From assembly GCA_016098155.1 (NCBI GenBank), contig JAAAJB010000826.1:1-11422 (forward strand): a DNA stretch of 11,422 nt, written 5' to 3'. The position numbers and the translations under genes were made by a program. The stretch's first letter is position 1. The number at the start of each line of letters is the position of its first letter. The notes beneath the pieces were generated by a model. The model did no database searches, was not told where the DNA came from, and saw nothing but the letters and a program-made list of their open reading frames with translations. The DNA comes from Actinomortierella ambigua. Taxonomy: Eukaryota > Mortierellomycota > Mortierellomycetes > Mortierellales > Mortierellaceae. Of the stretch, positions 1 to 8,081 are shown piece after piece.

Positions 1-550
1 AAAGCTCGTGCACTCGGCAATGATGCCTGATGAGCTATCCTGCACCCACATGCGTGTTAATGTACTCCAGGCAAAGGAATGTTGCGCACCAAGAAAGTGA
101 GAAGTACCGAGCTGCAATCCCTGCAGTCAACAATGATGCTTCTCAAAGATATCGCACACCCCTTGATTTCTCTCAAAGCGAATGTGGATCAAAGGGGTGA
201 GATGCACTCATTGCAAGGATCTTGACCTAATTTTTTTTGGTGCTTGTTGGAGCAAGAGGAAAAACCAAGGACGCAATACGTGGTACAAGGATACAAGTGT
301 GACAAGGACTCGGTCAGGAAAAAAAAACACACCAGAATCAGATAAATACTAGCTCGACAGCCTCTCCTTTCAGCACCCTCATCTTTCCACACCAGTATGT
401 ACTCATTTATACATGACGCCTAATGAATGATGTCAAACAGGATTCGTTTTACTCCTACTTCACAAGGATCCATACTTCACAAGACCGAGCACGCAAAATC
501 AGATTAACAAGAATATCTCCATATTACCTCAACTGCCATAGCATTCCAAT
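1..550 (+). promoter_or_regulatory. Upstream region of the small secreted protein gene; CAAGGA-rich
   Basis: No convincing coding region is seen here; the open frame at 189-392 on the minus strand has no recognisable features. The + strand carries CAAGGA five times, at 214-219, 266-271, 286-291, 303-308 and 463-468, far more than expected by chance in a few hundred bases. There is a 10-base direct repeat ACTTCACAAG at 456-465 and 474-483. An imperfect inverted repeat (about 156-167 and 187-199) has arms containing CCCCT and AGGGG, the core of the fungal stress-response element; that identity is only a motif match. A TATA-like TTTATACA lies at 405-412. Which elements act, and where transcription starts, cannot be told from sequence. 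Confidence 0.4.
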
Positions 551-856
551 ATGAAGAGCTTTGTCGCTATCATGTCGGCACTCGTCCTCGTGAATGCCGT
601 ATCAGCTTTCACTGTCTACGTCACCAACAGGGGATATCCGCGAGGAACGTGCCAGGGTAACGATATCTCCCCAGACGTTCTTTTCCCACAGCTTGGCTTC
701 ATGTGTCAGAGCCCCGTTTGCACCTATTGGTGCGATAACTATACGGACATGTGCGAAATTCTGAAGGCGAACTTGGCGGGATGCAGCAACCTCAACTGCG
801 CTTCCTTCCGTTACCGTGACACAGGTCCCTCCGCACCTAGCCGACAAGGATGCTAG
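551..856 (+). CDS. Small secreted cysteine-rich protein, unknown function (101 aa)
   Basis: A single-exon reading frame of 101 residues begins at an ATG with A at -3. Residues 1-19 form a typical signal peptide: basic Lys2, a hydrophobic core and a VSA cleavage motif before Phe20. The mature chain of about 82 residues has eight cysteines at 34, 52, 57, 61, 68, 78, 83 and 101, the last being the C-terminal residue. The spacings are 17-4-3-6-9-4-17. An even number suggests four disulfides, so a stable extracellular protein is inferred. One N-glycosylation sequon, NYT, is at 63-65. The cysteine pattern does not match hydrophobins (no CC pairs) or a complete CFEM domain, and I do not recognise the family. 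Effector-like, antimicrobial or cell-wall roles are all possible and unproven. It is transcribed toward the convergent ATPase gene; a possible poly(A) signal lies at 1035-1040. Confidence 0.75.
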   Translation: MKSFVAIMSALVLVNAVSAFTVYVTNRGYPRGTCQGNDISPDVLFPQLGFMCQSPVCTYWCDNYTDMCEILKANLAGCSNLNCASFRYRDTGPSAPSRQGC

Positions 857-1915
857 CTGTCGCCACCCTAGCAAGGTCAAGTTAGGTTGACTGAACCTTA
901 TAGTCAAAGGTGTTCCCCCGAGCATACCTATTTTTAATTTTGACATCAAAAACAAAGAAGCTTTTGAATTTACTACTTTTTCGGGAGAGGCATCTCGTGG
1001 CCTTCATCGATGAGAAATGCGGAGCAACAATATGAATAAATACAGAGGGCTGAACGTTGGAGTGTGAAGAGAGCCATCCATGTACCCTATGCTACTTGGA
1101 AGAGATCTCCTGTCTTCTCAAAGGATTGAATCCAATCGCATAACTAGCCCGCTCACCACCTCCTTCTTAACTCCAATGAAACAGAAGTCAACAACACTCC
1201 TGGGGAGGTGCAATGTGCTGACCTTCGGACAATGAAAAATCGCTTCGCTTTCCTGTTCTGTCAGCCATCTGCTGTGAATGATGGCTTCCGTACAGCATGC
1301 TATACCTGTGCTCGTGGACGGTCTTTGATTCTGGCTCTGACCTGACATTCATGGAAAAGAAGAGAATGGGCAAGAGGTAGATAGAAAGCGGAGCATCCGT
1401 GGTCACACAATTGGCTTGTCGGCTAAGGAAGCAATGAAGCGCGAAGGAGGGTTTTCCATCGTAGAAAAATCATGTGAGAATAGCAGACGACATTTTTTTT
1501 TCACTCAATAGAACGAAAGAAGGAGATGGTGCCTCAGCATTCGGCGTACAACATACACTCTCGTCTTTTTAGTCTCCACTACATAGCACCGAGTGGTGTG
1601 GGGAAGGAGAGGATGTAGCGCCGCTACCGAATCTTTGTTTTCGGCTCTCTTTCCTATTCATCATATATTTGTCGGGCCTTGGTAGAAATTGTATTCACCA
1701 CACATGTTCTCCATACCCAAGCGCGCATGGGCTCTCAGTTGTCCCCCTCCCCTAGGTTTGCAGTATCACAACTGAAGTTACGGGTCAGCGAAGGAGAACC
1801 ATGACCAAACAATGTTACAGCTTGGGGAAAAAAAGTTATTATTACGTGTATTTGGCTGGATCCCCCTTTTTTTCAAAAGAGGGGAGAAAAAAAAGCTACA
1901 TCACAAAACGTCGTA
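857..1915. other. Intergenic region between convergent genes
   Basis: About 1.06 kb separates the 3' ends of the secreted-protein gene (+) and the ATPase gene (-). Short overlapping minus-strand frames at 1118-1348 and 1188-1406 show no signal peptide, domain or codon pattern suggesting coding. An AATAAA serves as a candidate 3' signal for the left gene. I found no canonical AATAAA or ATTAAA on the minus strand just beyond the ATPase stop, only an AT-rich TAATAATAA at 1836-1844. No RNA gene or mobile element was recognised. Confidence 0.5.
1035..1040 (+). terminator. Possible AATAAA polyadenylation signal
   Basis: AATAAA lies 179 bases after the stop codon of the secreted-protein gene, on the same strand and in a locally AT-rich stretch. 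The distance suits a fungal 3' UTR. It is a hexamer match only. Confidence 0.35.
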
Positions 1916-4900
1916 CTACCGGCGGGCCGTGCTGTTCTTGGAGGCCGTCGACCGGATAGTCGGGAACATGTTGAGGCCAACAATCTCCTCGTTGTACTGA
2001 GTCGGGCGGAGGCGGCGCTGGATGAGCTGGCGCATGGTCGCGTAAAAGATGATGAAGATACCAAACGCGATCGGGATCAACAAGTACTTGAACGGCGTGG
2101 CGTTGCTCGTGCCAAACACCACCGGGAAACCAGGGCAGTAAACGATCAAAAAGCCCAGAGCACAGCCGCCAATGATGCCGTAAAAGTTTCGAATGTTGCT
2201 AAACATAAACTTGCCAAACGGCAGACGGTACCGAGCCTTGCATGCAAAAAGGTTGAACAGCTGCTGGATCATCACACTCAGATACACCACCGACTGACCC
2301 TTGGCCAACAGCTCCAGATCCTCCTTGGTGCCCGAGCCAGAGTTGAACGCTCCCCGACTCTGCATCCGCACGGCCTCCGCCGGCGTGATGCCGGCCTCGC
2401 CCCAAAAGACGACAAAGAACGCGACCAGGCATCCAATGGCCTCGATGATACCGATCTCCAGATACGCCCACGACAGCAGACCGGCATCGACCAACACCTC
2501 GTCCTCCGTCTTTTCAAACTTTTCGTGCCAGTACACCCTTGTGAACATTGACTTGAACGCATGGCGGAACTTGGCCAACCCTGTCGGCTGCACGGGCTCG
2601 CCCGACTCTGGGTCGATCACGGGCTGGAGCTGGCGTGACTCGATACGACGCTTGCGCTCGACCGACGCTGCCGTGACGGGCTTGCGAGGGGGTAGCTTCA
2701 TCAGACCGGTGCTCGACTCGGGTTTGTCCCAAGCAAACGACAGCGACAACATGAGCTCAAAGCCCAGATCAATGACCAGGATCAGCATGGAGGTGATCGG
2801 CAGCGGGATCGACGCAATCACGTACAGCAGGTTCGGGATCACCTCAGGCATCGAGTGCGTGATCGTGTACTGGATCGACTTTTTCAGGTTGACAAAGATC
2901 AGACGACCCTCCTCGATACCCTTGACCGTCGACGCAAAGTTGTCGTCCAACAGAATCATGGCTGCCGCATCCTTGGACACATCCGAGCCCGACATGTTCA
3001 TCGCAATACCAAGATCTGCCTTCTTCAGCGCTGGCGAGTCGTTCACACCGTCACCCGTCACACCGACAATGTGGCCCAGAGCCTGGGCTCGCTTGACAAT
3101 CTGCAGCTTGTGCTTGGGCGACGTGCGCGCAAAAATGATCTCGTTCTTGGAGAAAATCATGTCCCAGTCCTCATCCGTCAACGAATCGATCTGCTCGCCG
3201 TGGATCACAATGGCATTGTACTCGTCGTCCTCGACCTCATCGACGGGGCAACCGCGATGCTTCGCTACCAGCTCCTTGGTGTCTGACAACATCAGGTTGA
3301 TCTTGCGACCAATCGCCTCGGCCGTCAGCGGGTGGTCTCCCGTCACCATCATCACGCGGATACCGGCTGACCGGCATCGACCAATCGCCTCACGCACACC
3401 GTGCTTGGGTGGGTCCTCGAGCGAGATCAGACCGACAAAGCAGAGCTGGCTGGTTGGGTAGTTCTTCTTTTCCTTGTCAAACACAATCTCATCCGGGTAC
3501 TGGTCGCGCGGCAGGAGCAGCTGGGCCAACGCCAGCACACGGTGACCCTTGGACGCCATGGCCAGGTACATTTCATCATACGCCTTGGAATGCTCCGCCG
3601 TCAGCGGGACCGCCTCGCCATTGACCAGGATGGACGAGCACAGTCGGAGAATACGCTCGGGCGCGCCCTTCATGTACAGTGTATACCGACCATTGGCGTG
3701 GGGCTTGTCGTGGATCGTCATCGCCCACTTGTTCTCCGAGTTGAACGGCACCTCAAAGACACGGGGGAACTTTTCGTTCAGTTGATCAAATTCAGGAATG
3801 TTGGTGTATGCAAACCGCATCAGTCCAGACTCGGTCGCATCGCCCAGAATCTGTCGCTCGGCAAACGGCACATCCGTCCTGTCAAACTTGGCGCGCGAGC
3901 ACAGCGCAGAGATGGCCAGCACCTCGGGCACACCGGGCGAGGTGGCATCAAAGGGCGATCCGGCGTTGGCGGCACTGCGGAAGGCCGAGTACATGTTGAG
4001 CGACGTCCAAAGGTTGGTCACCGTCATCTGGTTGCGTGTCAGTGTGCCCGTCTTGTCCGTGGCCAGCAGCGTGATCGCTCCCAGGGTCTCGACACCGGTC
4101 AAGTCCTTAACAAGCACATTCTGGGCGGCCATGCGTTTCGCGGCAATCGTCAGCAGCATCGTCACCGTCGCCGGAAGACCCTCGGGAACCCAGGCCACAA
4201 AGACACCGACGGCAAAGTTGAGCGTGTTGGAAATACCGGCGCTGCCAAGGTCTTTGTAGACGGCAAAGTAGCCAATCAGGAAGAAGATGATGGCGGTCGT
4301 GATAGCAATAGAGGCGATGATCTTGACAAAGTCGTCAATCTCGCGCGAAAGTGGCGATTTGCCCGAGTCCTCTGTTGCGGTCAAGCCTGCAATCTGACCA
4401 AGGACCGTGTTGTCACCAGTGCGGATGACAATACCATAACCTTCACCGTTGACGACCAAAGAGCCATTGAAGGCGAGGTTGCGTGCTTCCAAGGGGTTGC
4501 GCTGGTCGTTGGTGACGGAACGGTCCTGAGGATCGGCCTCACCAGTCAGGGACGAGTTGTCGACCTTCATGTCCGTGCAAGCGTACAGCATGATATCGGC
4601 GGGGACTTTATCACCCATGCGGATCAGGACCACGTCTCCGAGCACCAAGTCGGAGACGGGGATCTGTTCGGCTTTACCGTCACGCACAACGTAGCACTTG
4701 TGGGGCATGAGGTCGAGGAAGGACTCTAGGACAGCGGCCGACTTGCGGGCCTGATAGAATTCAATGGCAGCGTTCAAGAAGGCAACACCAATGAGAATGG
4801 CTCCGAGATATGTCTAAAAGCGGGAAGAGAGGCAGAAATAAAGTAAATTAAGGTGAGAGGGATTTAGAGTTTGATTGATGTTGATAGGTTGGAAAGAGGG

Positions 4901-5986
4901 AGAATGTAGAGAGAGGGAGAGGGAAAGAGAGAGGGAGAGGGGGTCCATGTCCAGCCTAGCCCTGTCCAGCAGGACAGCTGGGCCCTGTTGTTTTGTCCAA
5001 CCACAAATACAAAACCACAACAATGCCAAATAACACCGCCCACTGACGTACATTCACTTTGTTGTTCGCGGGATCGATGGCCAGCAGGATATAGTTGAGG
5101 ATACCGGCAAGGATCAGCAGCAGGTTGAACAGCGAGGTCAAGCAGTGGAAGAAGTGCATGAGGGGGGACACCTTCTTGGGAGGTTTGAGAAGATTGGGTC
5201 CATTCTCGACCAATAGACGGGCTGCCGTGGCCGAGTCAAGACCCGGACTTGCTGCAGCCTTTTGCGTATTGATATGTGTGTTGTAACGGGCTGCGATTTC
5301 TTCAGGCGGGAAGAGATGTTCTGTCTATTGTGTCATGAGTGACATATCGAGGAGAGACAGTGATCAAAGGAATGCGTTAATACTGAACCAACAGCCTTTC
5401 CATTCCGTCCAAAACAGCCCAGAGACCTGGTGGGGGAGGTGACTGAGATAGGGACGTTGATCGGAGGCGGACTGAAAAAAAAGAAAGCCCGCGACTGTGT
5501 ATGTTTGTGCGGCTCGCGTGTGTCTGGTGCATTCTTCCCTTACTATCAAAAATCCCTCTGTTTTTGTTGCTTTTGTTGCTTTTGTTGTCTTGTTATTGTT
5601 GTTATTGTTGTAGTGGTGAGTTTGTTCTTCCATGCAAAAGGCCGCGGCCACTCCGAGCAGGAAAATGGATTGCTTTTGTCGTCATGCTGATGCTCAAGGC
5701 GAATGCGCCTACTCTATCCAAATTGTCTATTGCATCTCTGTGGTGTCATGGTGCCAGGCATGCTTTCTAACAGGTATTTAAAAGGTGAGAGGAGGGTGAT
5801 CCAACTTACAATGTCGAGTGCCTTCTCCTTGGCAGCCTTCTCTGCGGCCAGAGCCTTGGCCTTTTCGCTGAGGGCGGGATCAGGGGTGGGGATGTTACCC
5901 GACGATCCTTCCTTTGGGATGGTTCGTGTCCGAGTGACCTTTAGTGGCTCGTTGAAAGCAATCTTTTGTTGTGACGAGTCGGCCAT
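1916..5986 (-). CDS. P-type cation ATPase, type IIC (Na,K/H,K-ATPase alpha-like), three exons
   Basis: This ATP-driven cation pump is spliced from exons 5986-5810, 5324-5052 and 4813-1916, all phase 0, giving about 1115 residues. The start sits in an optimal CACCATGGCC context. In order, the protein has: a charged N-terminal tail; a cation-ATPase N domain with RYNTHIN; M1 (about 121-142) and M2 (152-171); the A-domain LTGEAD (TGE at 240-242); M3 and M4 with VPEGLPATVT (Glu361); phosphorylation motif DKTGTLT (Asp403); nucleotide-binding FNSENKW (507-513) and KGAPERIL (532-539); TGDHPLTA (641-648); the hinge TGDGVNDSPAL (736-746); and M5-M10. The IPLP after M5, IDLG in M6 and YCPG in M9 are Na,K-ATPase signatures. 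Unusual points are His803 and Ser804 in M5, Glu836 in M6, Asn1004 in M8, Gly1032-Gly1033 in M9, no SYGQ beta-binding motif, no C-terminal YY, and an insertion of about 50 residues between M6 and M7 (863-922). Catalysis looks intact. Whether it moves Na+, K+ or H+ is not decided by sequence. Confidence 0.93.
4814..5051 (-). other. ATPase intron 2 (238 nt, phase 0)
   Basis: On the minus strand the intron opens with GTACGT at 5051-5046 and ends TTTTAG at 4814. Removing it joins ANNKVN to TYLGAILIG, restoring the expected M1-M2 loop. The internal part is almost pure purine on the + strand (about 4891-4943), so it is a pyrimidine tract in the transcript. The first 32 intron codons are in frame before a TAG at 4958-4956 and encode a hydrophobic stretch. 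Confidence 0.9.
4891..4943. repeat. GA/CT-rich low-complexity tract within intron 2
   Basis: The + strand is an irregular GA/GGGA purine run, only briefly interrupted by TGT. It reads as CT on the transcribed minus strand of the ATPase gene. Confidence 0.8.
5325..5809 (-). other. ATPase intron 1 (485 nt, phase 0)
   Basis: Donor GTAAGT is at 5809-5804 and the acceptor is AATAG ending at 5325. Splicing joins KEKALDI to TEHLFPPEEIAARYN, which restores the start of the cation-ATPase N domain. The upstream and downstream coding parts are both homologous to the family. The intron is long for a fungus and contains a 9-base repeat at 5562-5589. A CTCATGAC-type sequence a few bases upstream of the acceptor may be the branch site. 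Confidence 0.88.
5562..5609. repeat. TTTTGTTGC tandem repeat followed by TTGTTA repeats
   Basis: Three tandem 9-base units, TTTTGTTGC, TTTTGTTGC and TTTTGTTGT, run directly into a TTATTGTTG-type repeat. The repeat lies inside ATPase intron 1, so it is not expected to affect the protein. It may vary in length between strains. Confidence 0.75.
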
Positions 5987-6264
5987 GGTGGAGGGATGTA
6001 GATGATCTGTAAGCTGGATAGAGAGTGGGGTGGAGTTAGAGTTTTAAGGTATTGTACAAGAAAGAGAGATGAGGTAGGGGATGGTGACCCTCAGGTCTCG
6101 AGGAGTGAGGATAGGGGGGGGTCGGTCCCGTTAGGATGACAAGGTAGGGTTCAGACTACGGGTGTCTGGAGCTGGAGGGATGTAAAGAACAAAGAGGTAA
6201 GAAAGAGCTCGATCTAGATGAGGTGCAAAGGGGGACAAGAGGGAAAAGTAGGGCGAGGTTCAGT

Positions 6265-6271
6265 ATTTATA
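6265..6271 (-). promoter_or_regulatory. TATA-like element upstream of the ATPase gene
   Basis: The minus strand reads CCATATAAATACTG, containing TATAAAT, about 280 bases upstream of the ATPase ATG. The intervening 5987-6264 has no gene and is purine-rich on the + strand (pyrimidine-rich in the sense direction), as in many fungal promoters. Placement only fits if the 5' UTR is over 200 bases. Confidence 0.3.
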
Positions 6272-6526
6272 TGGACCTGTGGGGGGCATGTGTGGCATGT
6301 CCGAGGGGAGATGCAGTGGAACAGAGGGGGATGGGCCAGGGACCACAAGCTCAGAGGCTATCTCTCTCTCTCTCCCTCTCCAGAATCAACGAGACGGAAG
6401 AGGACAAAGCCACTTTTCCGAGTGGGTGTGTACTATCCCTTGTCTTGTAGTAACGCACGAGTGAGCGAGGGAGACAAACACCTCCGCTCAGAAGCTCAAT
6501 CTCCTTTGGAGCATAGAGGGCGAATC

Positions 6527-6545
6527 TTTTTTTTTAAAAAAAAAA
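6527..6545. repeat. T9A10 palindromic homopolymer pair
   Basis: Nine T are followed at once by ten A, flanked by AATC and TCAA, giving a self-complementary block. Another T run (6561-6569) follows. Such poly(dA:dT) tracts commonly disfavour nucleosomes; a promoter role here is inference. Confidence 0.7.
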
Positions 6546-6571
6546 TCAACAAGTGAGGGATTTTTTTTTGG

Positions 6572-6593
6572 GCGAGCGAATCGTTTCGTTCGC
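6572..6593. repeat. Short inverted repeat (9-base arms, 4-base loop)
   Basis: The arms GCGAGCGAA (6572-6580) and TTCGTTCGC (6585-6593) pair with a single G-T mismatch around a TCGT loop. The adjoining T run lies upstream on the + strand, so it does not have the form of an intrinsic terminator. Function unknown. Confidence 0.6.
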
Positions 6594-6720
6594 TAATCTG
6601 AATCCTCCCTACCTCCTCACATATACCATTGCAACCCCCCTTCCCAAAGTGCGCGATTAAAATGAACAGGGCGCATTCACCCCCACTGTTCGTCGCTGAG
6701 ATGTAGGGGCAGTGTGGAGA

Positions 6721-6774
6721 GGGGGGGGGAAGGGGAGGGAGACGGAGACGGAGAAGAAGGAGAGAAGAAGAGGG
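6721..6774. repeat. G-rich / purine tract with possible G-quadruplex
   Basis: A run of nine G (6721-6729) is followed by AA, GGGG, A, GGG and then GGAGAC and GAAGAAGGAGA units. The first 19 bases could form a G-quadruplex on the + strand. The rest is homopurine with few interruptions. Confidence 0.6.
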
Positions 6775-6778
6775 GTCA

Positions 6779-7379
6779 ATGATCGTCCTGAAGAACCCAA
6801 TGTCATCATCCAGCAGCAGACCGCTATCGCAAAAATACACATGTAGGACGCGCGTGTACTGTTGCAAGACCATACTAACCTAGCTCTCTCCTCTCTTCTC
6901 CTCTCTTTCTCTCTCTCATCCTCTCTCTCTCCCTCTCTCTCACTCTCTTTCTCCTCTTTTCTCTCTCCATTTCTCTTCCTCTTCCTCTTCCTCTCCCTTT
7001 CTCTCTCTGTCTTCTTCCAGGCACAAGATCACCTTTCACTACTTGGATTGCCTTTCTCTTATGGCATAAAGGAGGGAAAAGGGTGTTGGATGTGATCCGT
7101 ATCAGGGCAGACACACGGTCGATTCACCCCATGTTACTTTGTGGTCAGGCACGCAGGAATGTGGTTACTTTTCAAACATGGCTAGAAAGTTGGACTCTTT
7201 TCAAAAGAGGAGGTATAGCTTCAGCTGGTGCCTGTTTCACTCACCTCACTAAACTCCACCAGCTCACACACATCCGATACGTGCCAAAGAGATCAAAGAT
7301 GGAGGGGGGGGGGATGCAACATTCTTCCACCGAATCACAATCCTTGGGCAACAACGAGTTACCCAGAAACAGAGTTTGA
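6779..7379 (+). CDS. Candidate two-exon gene, unknown protein (about 140 aa)
   Basis: Low-confidence model. A perfect TACTAAC branch-point match (6873-6879) is followed by a pyrimidine tract of about 135 bases with no AG after the TAG at 6881-6883, which is too close to the branch to be used. CAG then ends at 7020. The exon from 7021 stays open to TGA at 7377-7379 (118 full codons). Upstream, an ATG at 6779 opens a frame that meets a possible donor GTAGGA at 6843; joining 6779-6842 to 7021-7379 keeps the frame. The product would be basic, with motifs such as KRVLDVIRIRADTR, and no signal peptide or domain I recognise. Against it: the donor is weak, the start context is poor, other introns here end in TAG, and a minus-strand ATG frame overlaps part of the same bases. 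Confidence 0.17.
6883..7018 (+). repeat. Long CT-rich pyrimidine tract
   Basis: About 136 bases, over 95 percent C and T, with CTCT, TTCTCCTC and four CTTCCT-type units near 6973-6991. It reads as purine on the minus strand. It could be a microsatellite, a triplex-forming tract or an exceptionally long polypyrimidine tract before the CAG at 7020. Confidence 0.85.
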
Positions 7380-7524
7380 ACAGTGTCTCTCTCCTGTGGT
7401 GCTGTGGTGTAACCCTGAAGGTCATCCAAAGGTTAGAAGTGTAGGGGGGGCCCCTACTCCCACAACTGAGGAAAACATCTAACCCAGGTGTGCCCTCCCG
7501 CCCTCTATAGGTTGTCATCCACTC

Positions 7525-7570
7525 TTTCCACAGACCGCCCTTTTTCCGTCTATACCACAGGCCTGTGGAA
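7525..7570. repeat. Nested palindrome and inverted repeat
   Basis: CCACAGGCCTGTGG at 7555-7568 is a perfect 14-base palindrome. In addition, TTCCACAG at 7526-7533 is the reverse complement of CTGTGGAA at 7563-7570, so the left half-site occurs twice. The arrangement resembles a dimeric protein-binding site, but no known factor can be assigned. Confidence 0.55.
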
Positions 7571-8059
7571 TAGGATCTATCATTCCATCCTTCCTTTTTT
7601 CCCTTTTTCCTTTTTTTTTTGTAGGGTGTCTATCTGCGTGGTTCTTGGGGCTTAATGAACTAGTCGAGTACGTATGATCACAATGTTCGTCATAGTATTC
7701 ATGCCCTGTCTTGTTTCGAAAAAATAAAAATAAGAGATAGCGCGCCACAGGTAGCGTGGAGTGTGGTTCTTGATGGTTGAAAATCGATTACCACCACAGA
7801 CAGGAATAGCGAGTAATTTTTGGATAATGGGGGGGGGCTGTAAGGCCAGCTAAGCCAGCCAACATGAAGAAAGAAAGGATATACGCCAAGGGTGCAGCAC
7901 CTGACGTCTTCGTCACCAAATCATGTCAATGATGTCAGATGCCCCCTCCCCCCGCGTGGGATAACATCTCAAAGCATCTTCGAGGGTACAAAGTGATGGA
8001 AAGTTGATGGTTTACACGGGCTAGAAACTGATACCGTAGAAACACTTCTTTCGCCTACT

Positions 8060-8081
8060 TTCTCTCACTCTCTCTCTCTCT
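8060..8081. repeat. CT microsatellite
   Basis: A (TC)n run, interrupted by one CAC, lies about 35 bases upstream of the ATG at 8115. Such pyrimidine tracts are common just upstream of fungal transcription starts, though many others here lack a gene. Confidence 0.75.

Noticed and set aside
551..856. CFEM or hydrophobin identity for the eight-cysteine protein
   Set aside because: The last spacings resemble CFEM (9-4-17), but the CxC and preceding Asp motif are missing. Hydrophobin CC doublets are absent.
602..955. 117-codon minus-strand frame over the secreted-protein gene
   Set aside because: Overlaps the signal-peptide protein on the opposite strand, has no features of its own and uses the 3' flank; judged a shadow.
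3401..4729. 442-codon plus-strand open frame antisense to the ATPase (also one at 2301-3461)
   Set aside because: It lies opposite a strongly conserved coding exon with G/C-rich third positions, a pattern that suppresses stops in antisense frames. The product has no recognisable domain.
5364..5770. Frames on both strands inside ATPase intron 1
   Set aside because: They read through the TTTTGTTGC repeat (Cys/Phe/Leu or Asn/Thr/Lys runs) and lie between confirmed splice sites.
6561..6593. Hairpin plus T-run as a bacterial-type terminator
   Set aside because: The T run lies upstream of the hairpin on the + strand and the context is eukaryotic.
6862..7114. Ser/Leu-rich (+) and Arg/Glu-rich (-) frames over the CT tract
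   Set aside because: Simple translation of a CT/GA repeat; no information beyond the repeat. Only the part after 7020 is kept as a candidate exon.
7264..7518. 84-codon ATG-started minus-strand frame
   Set aside because: No signal peptide or domain, and it competes with the plus-strand candidate over the same bases; evidence for either is thin.
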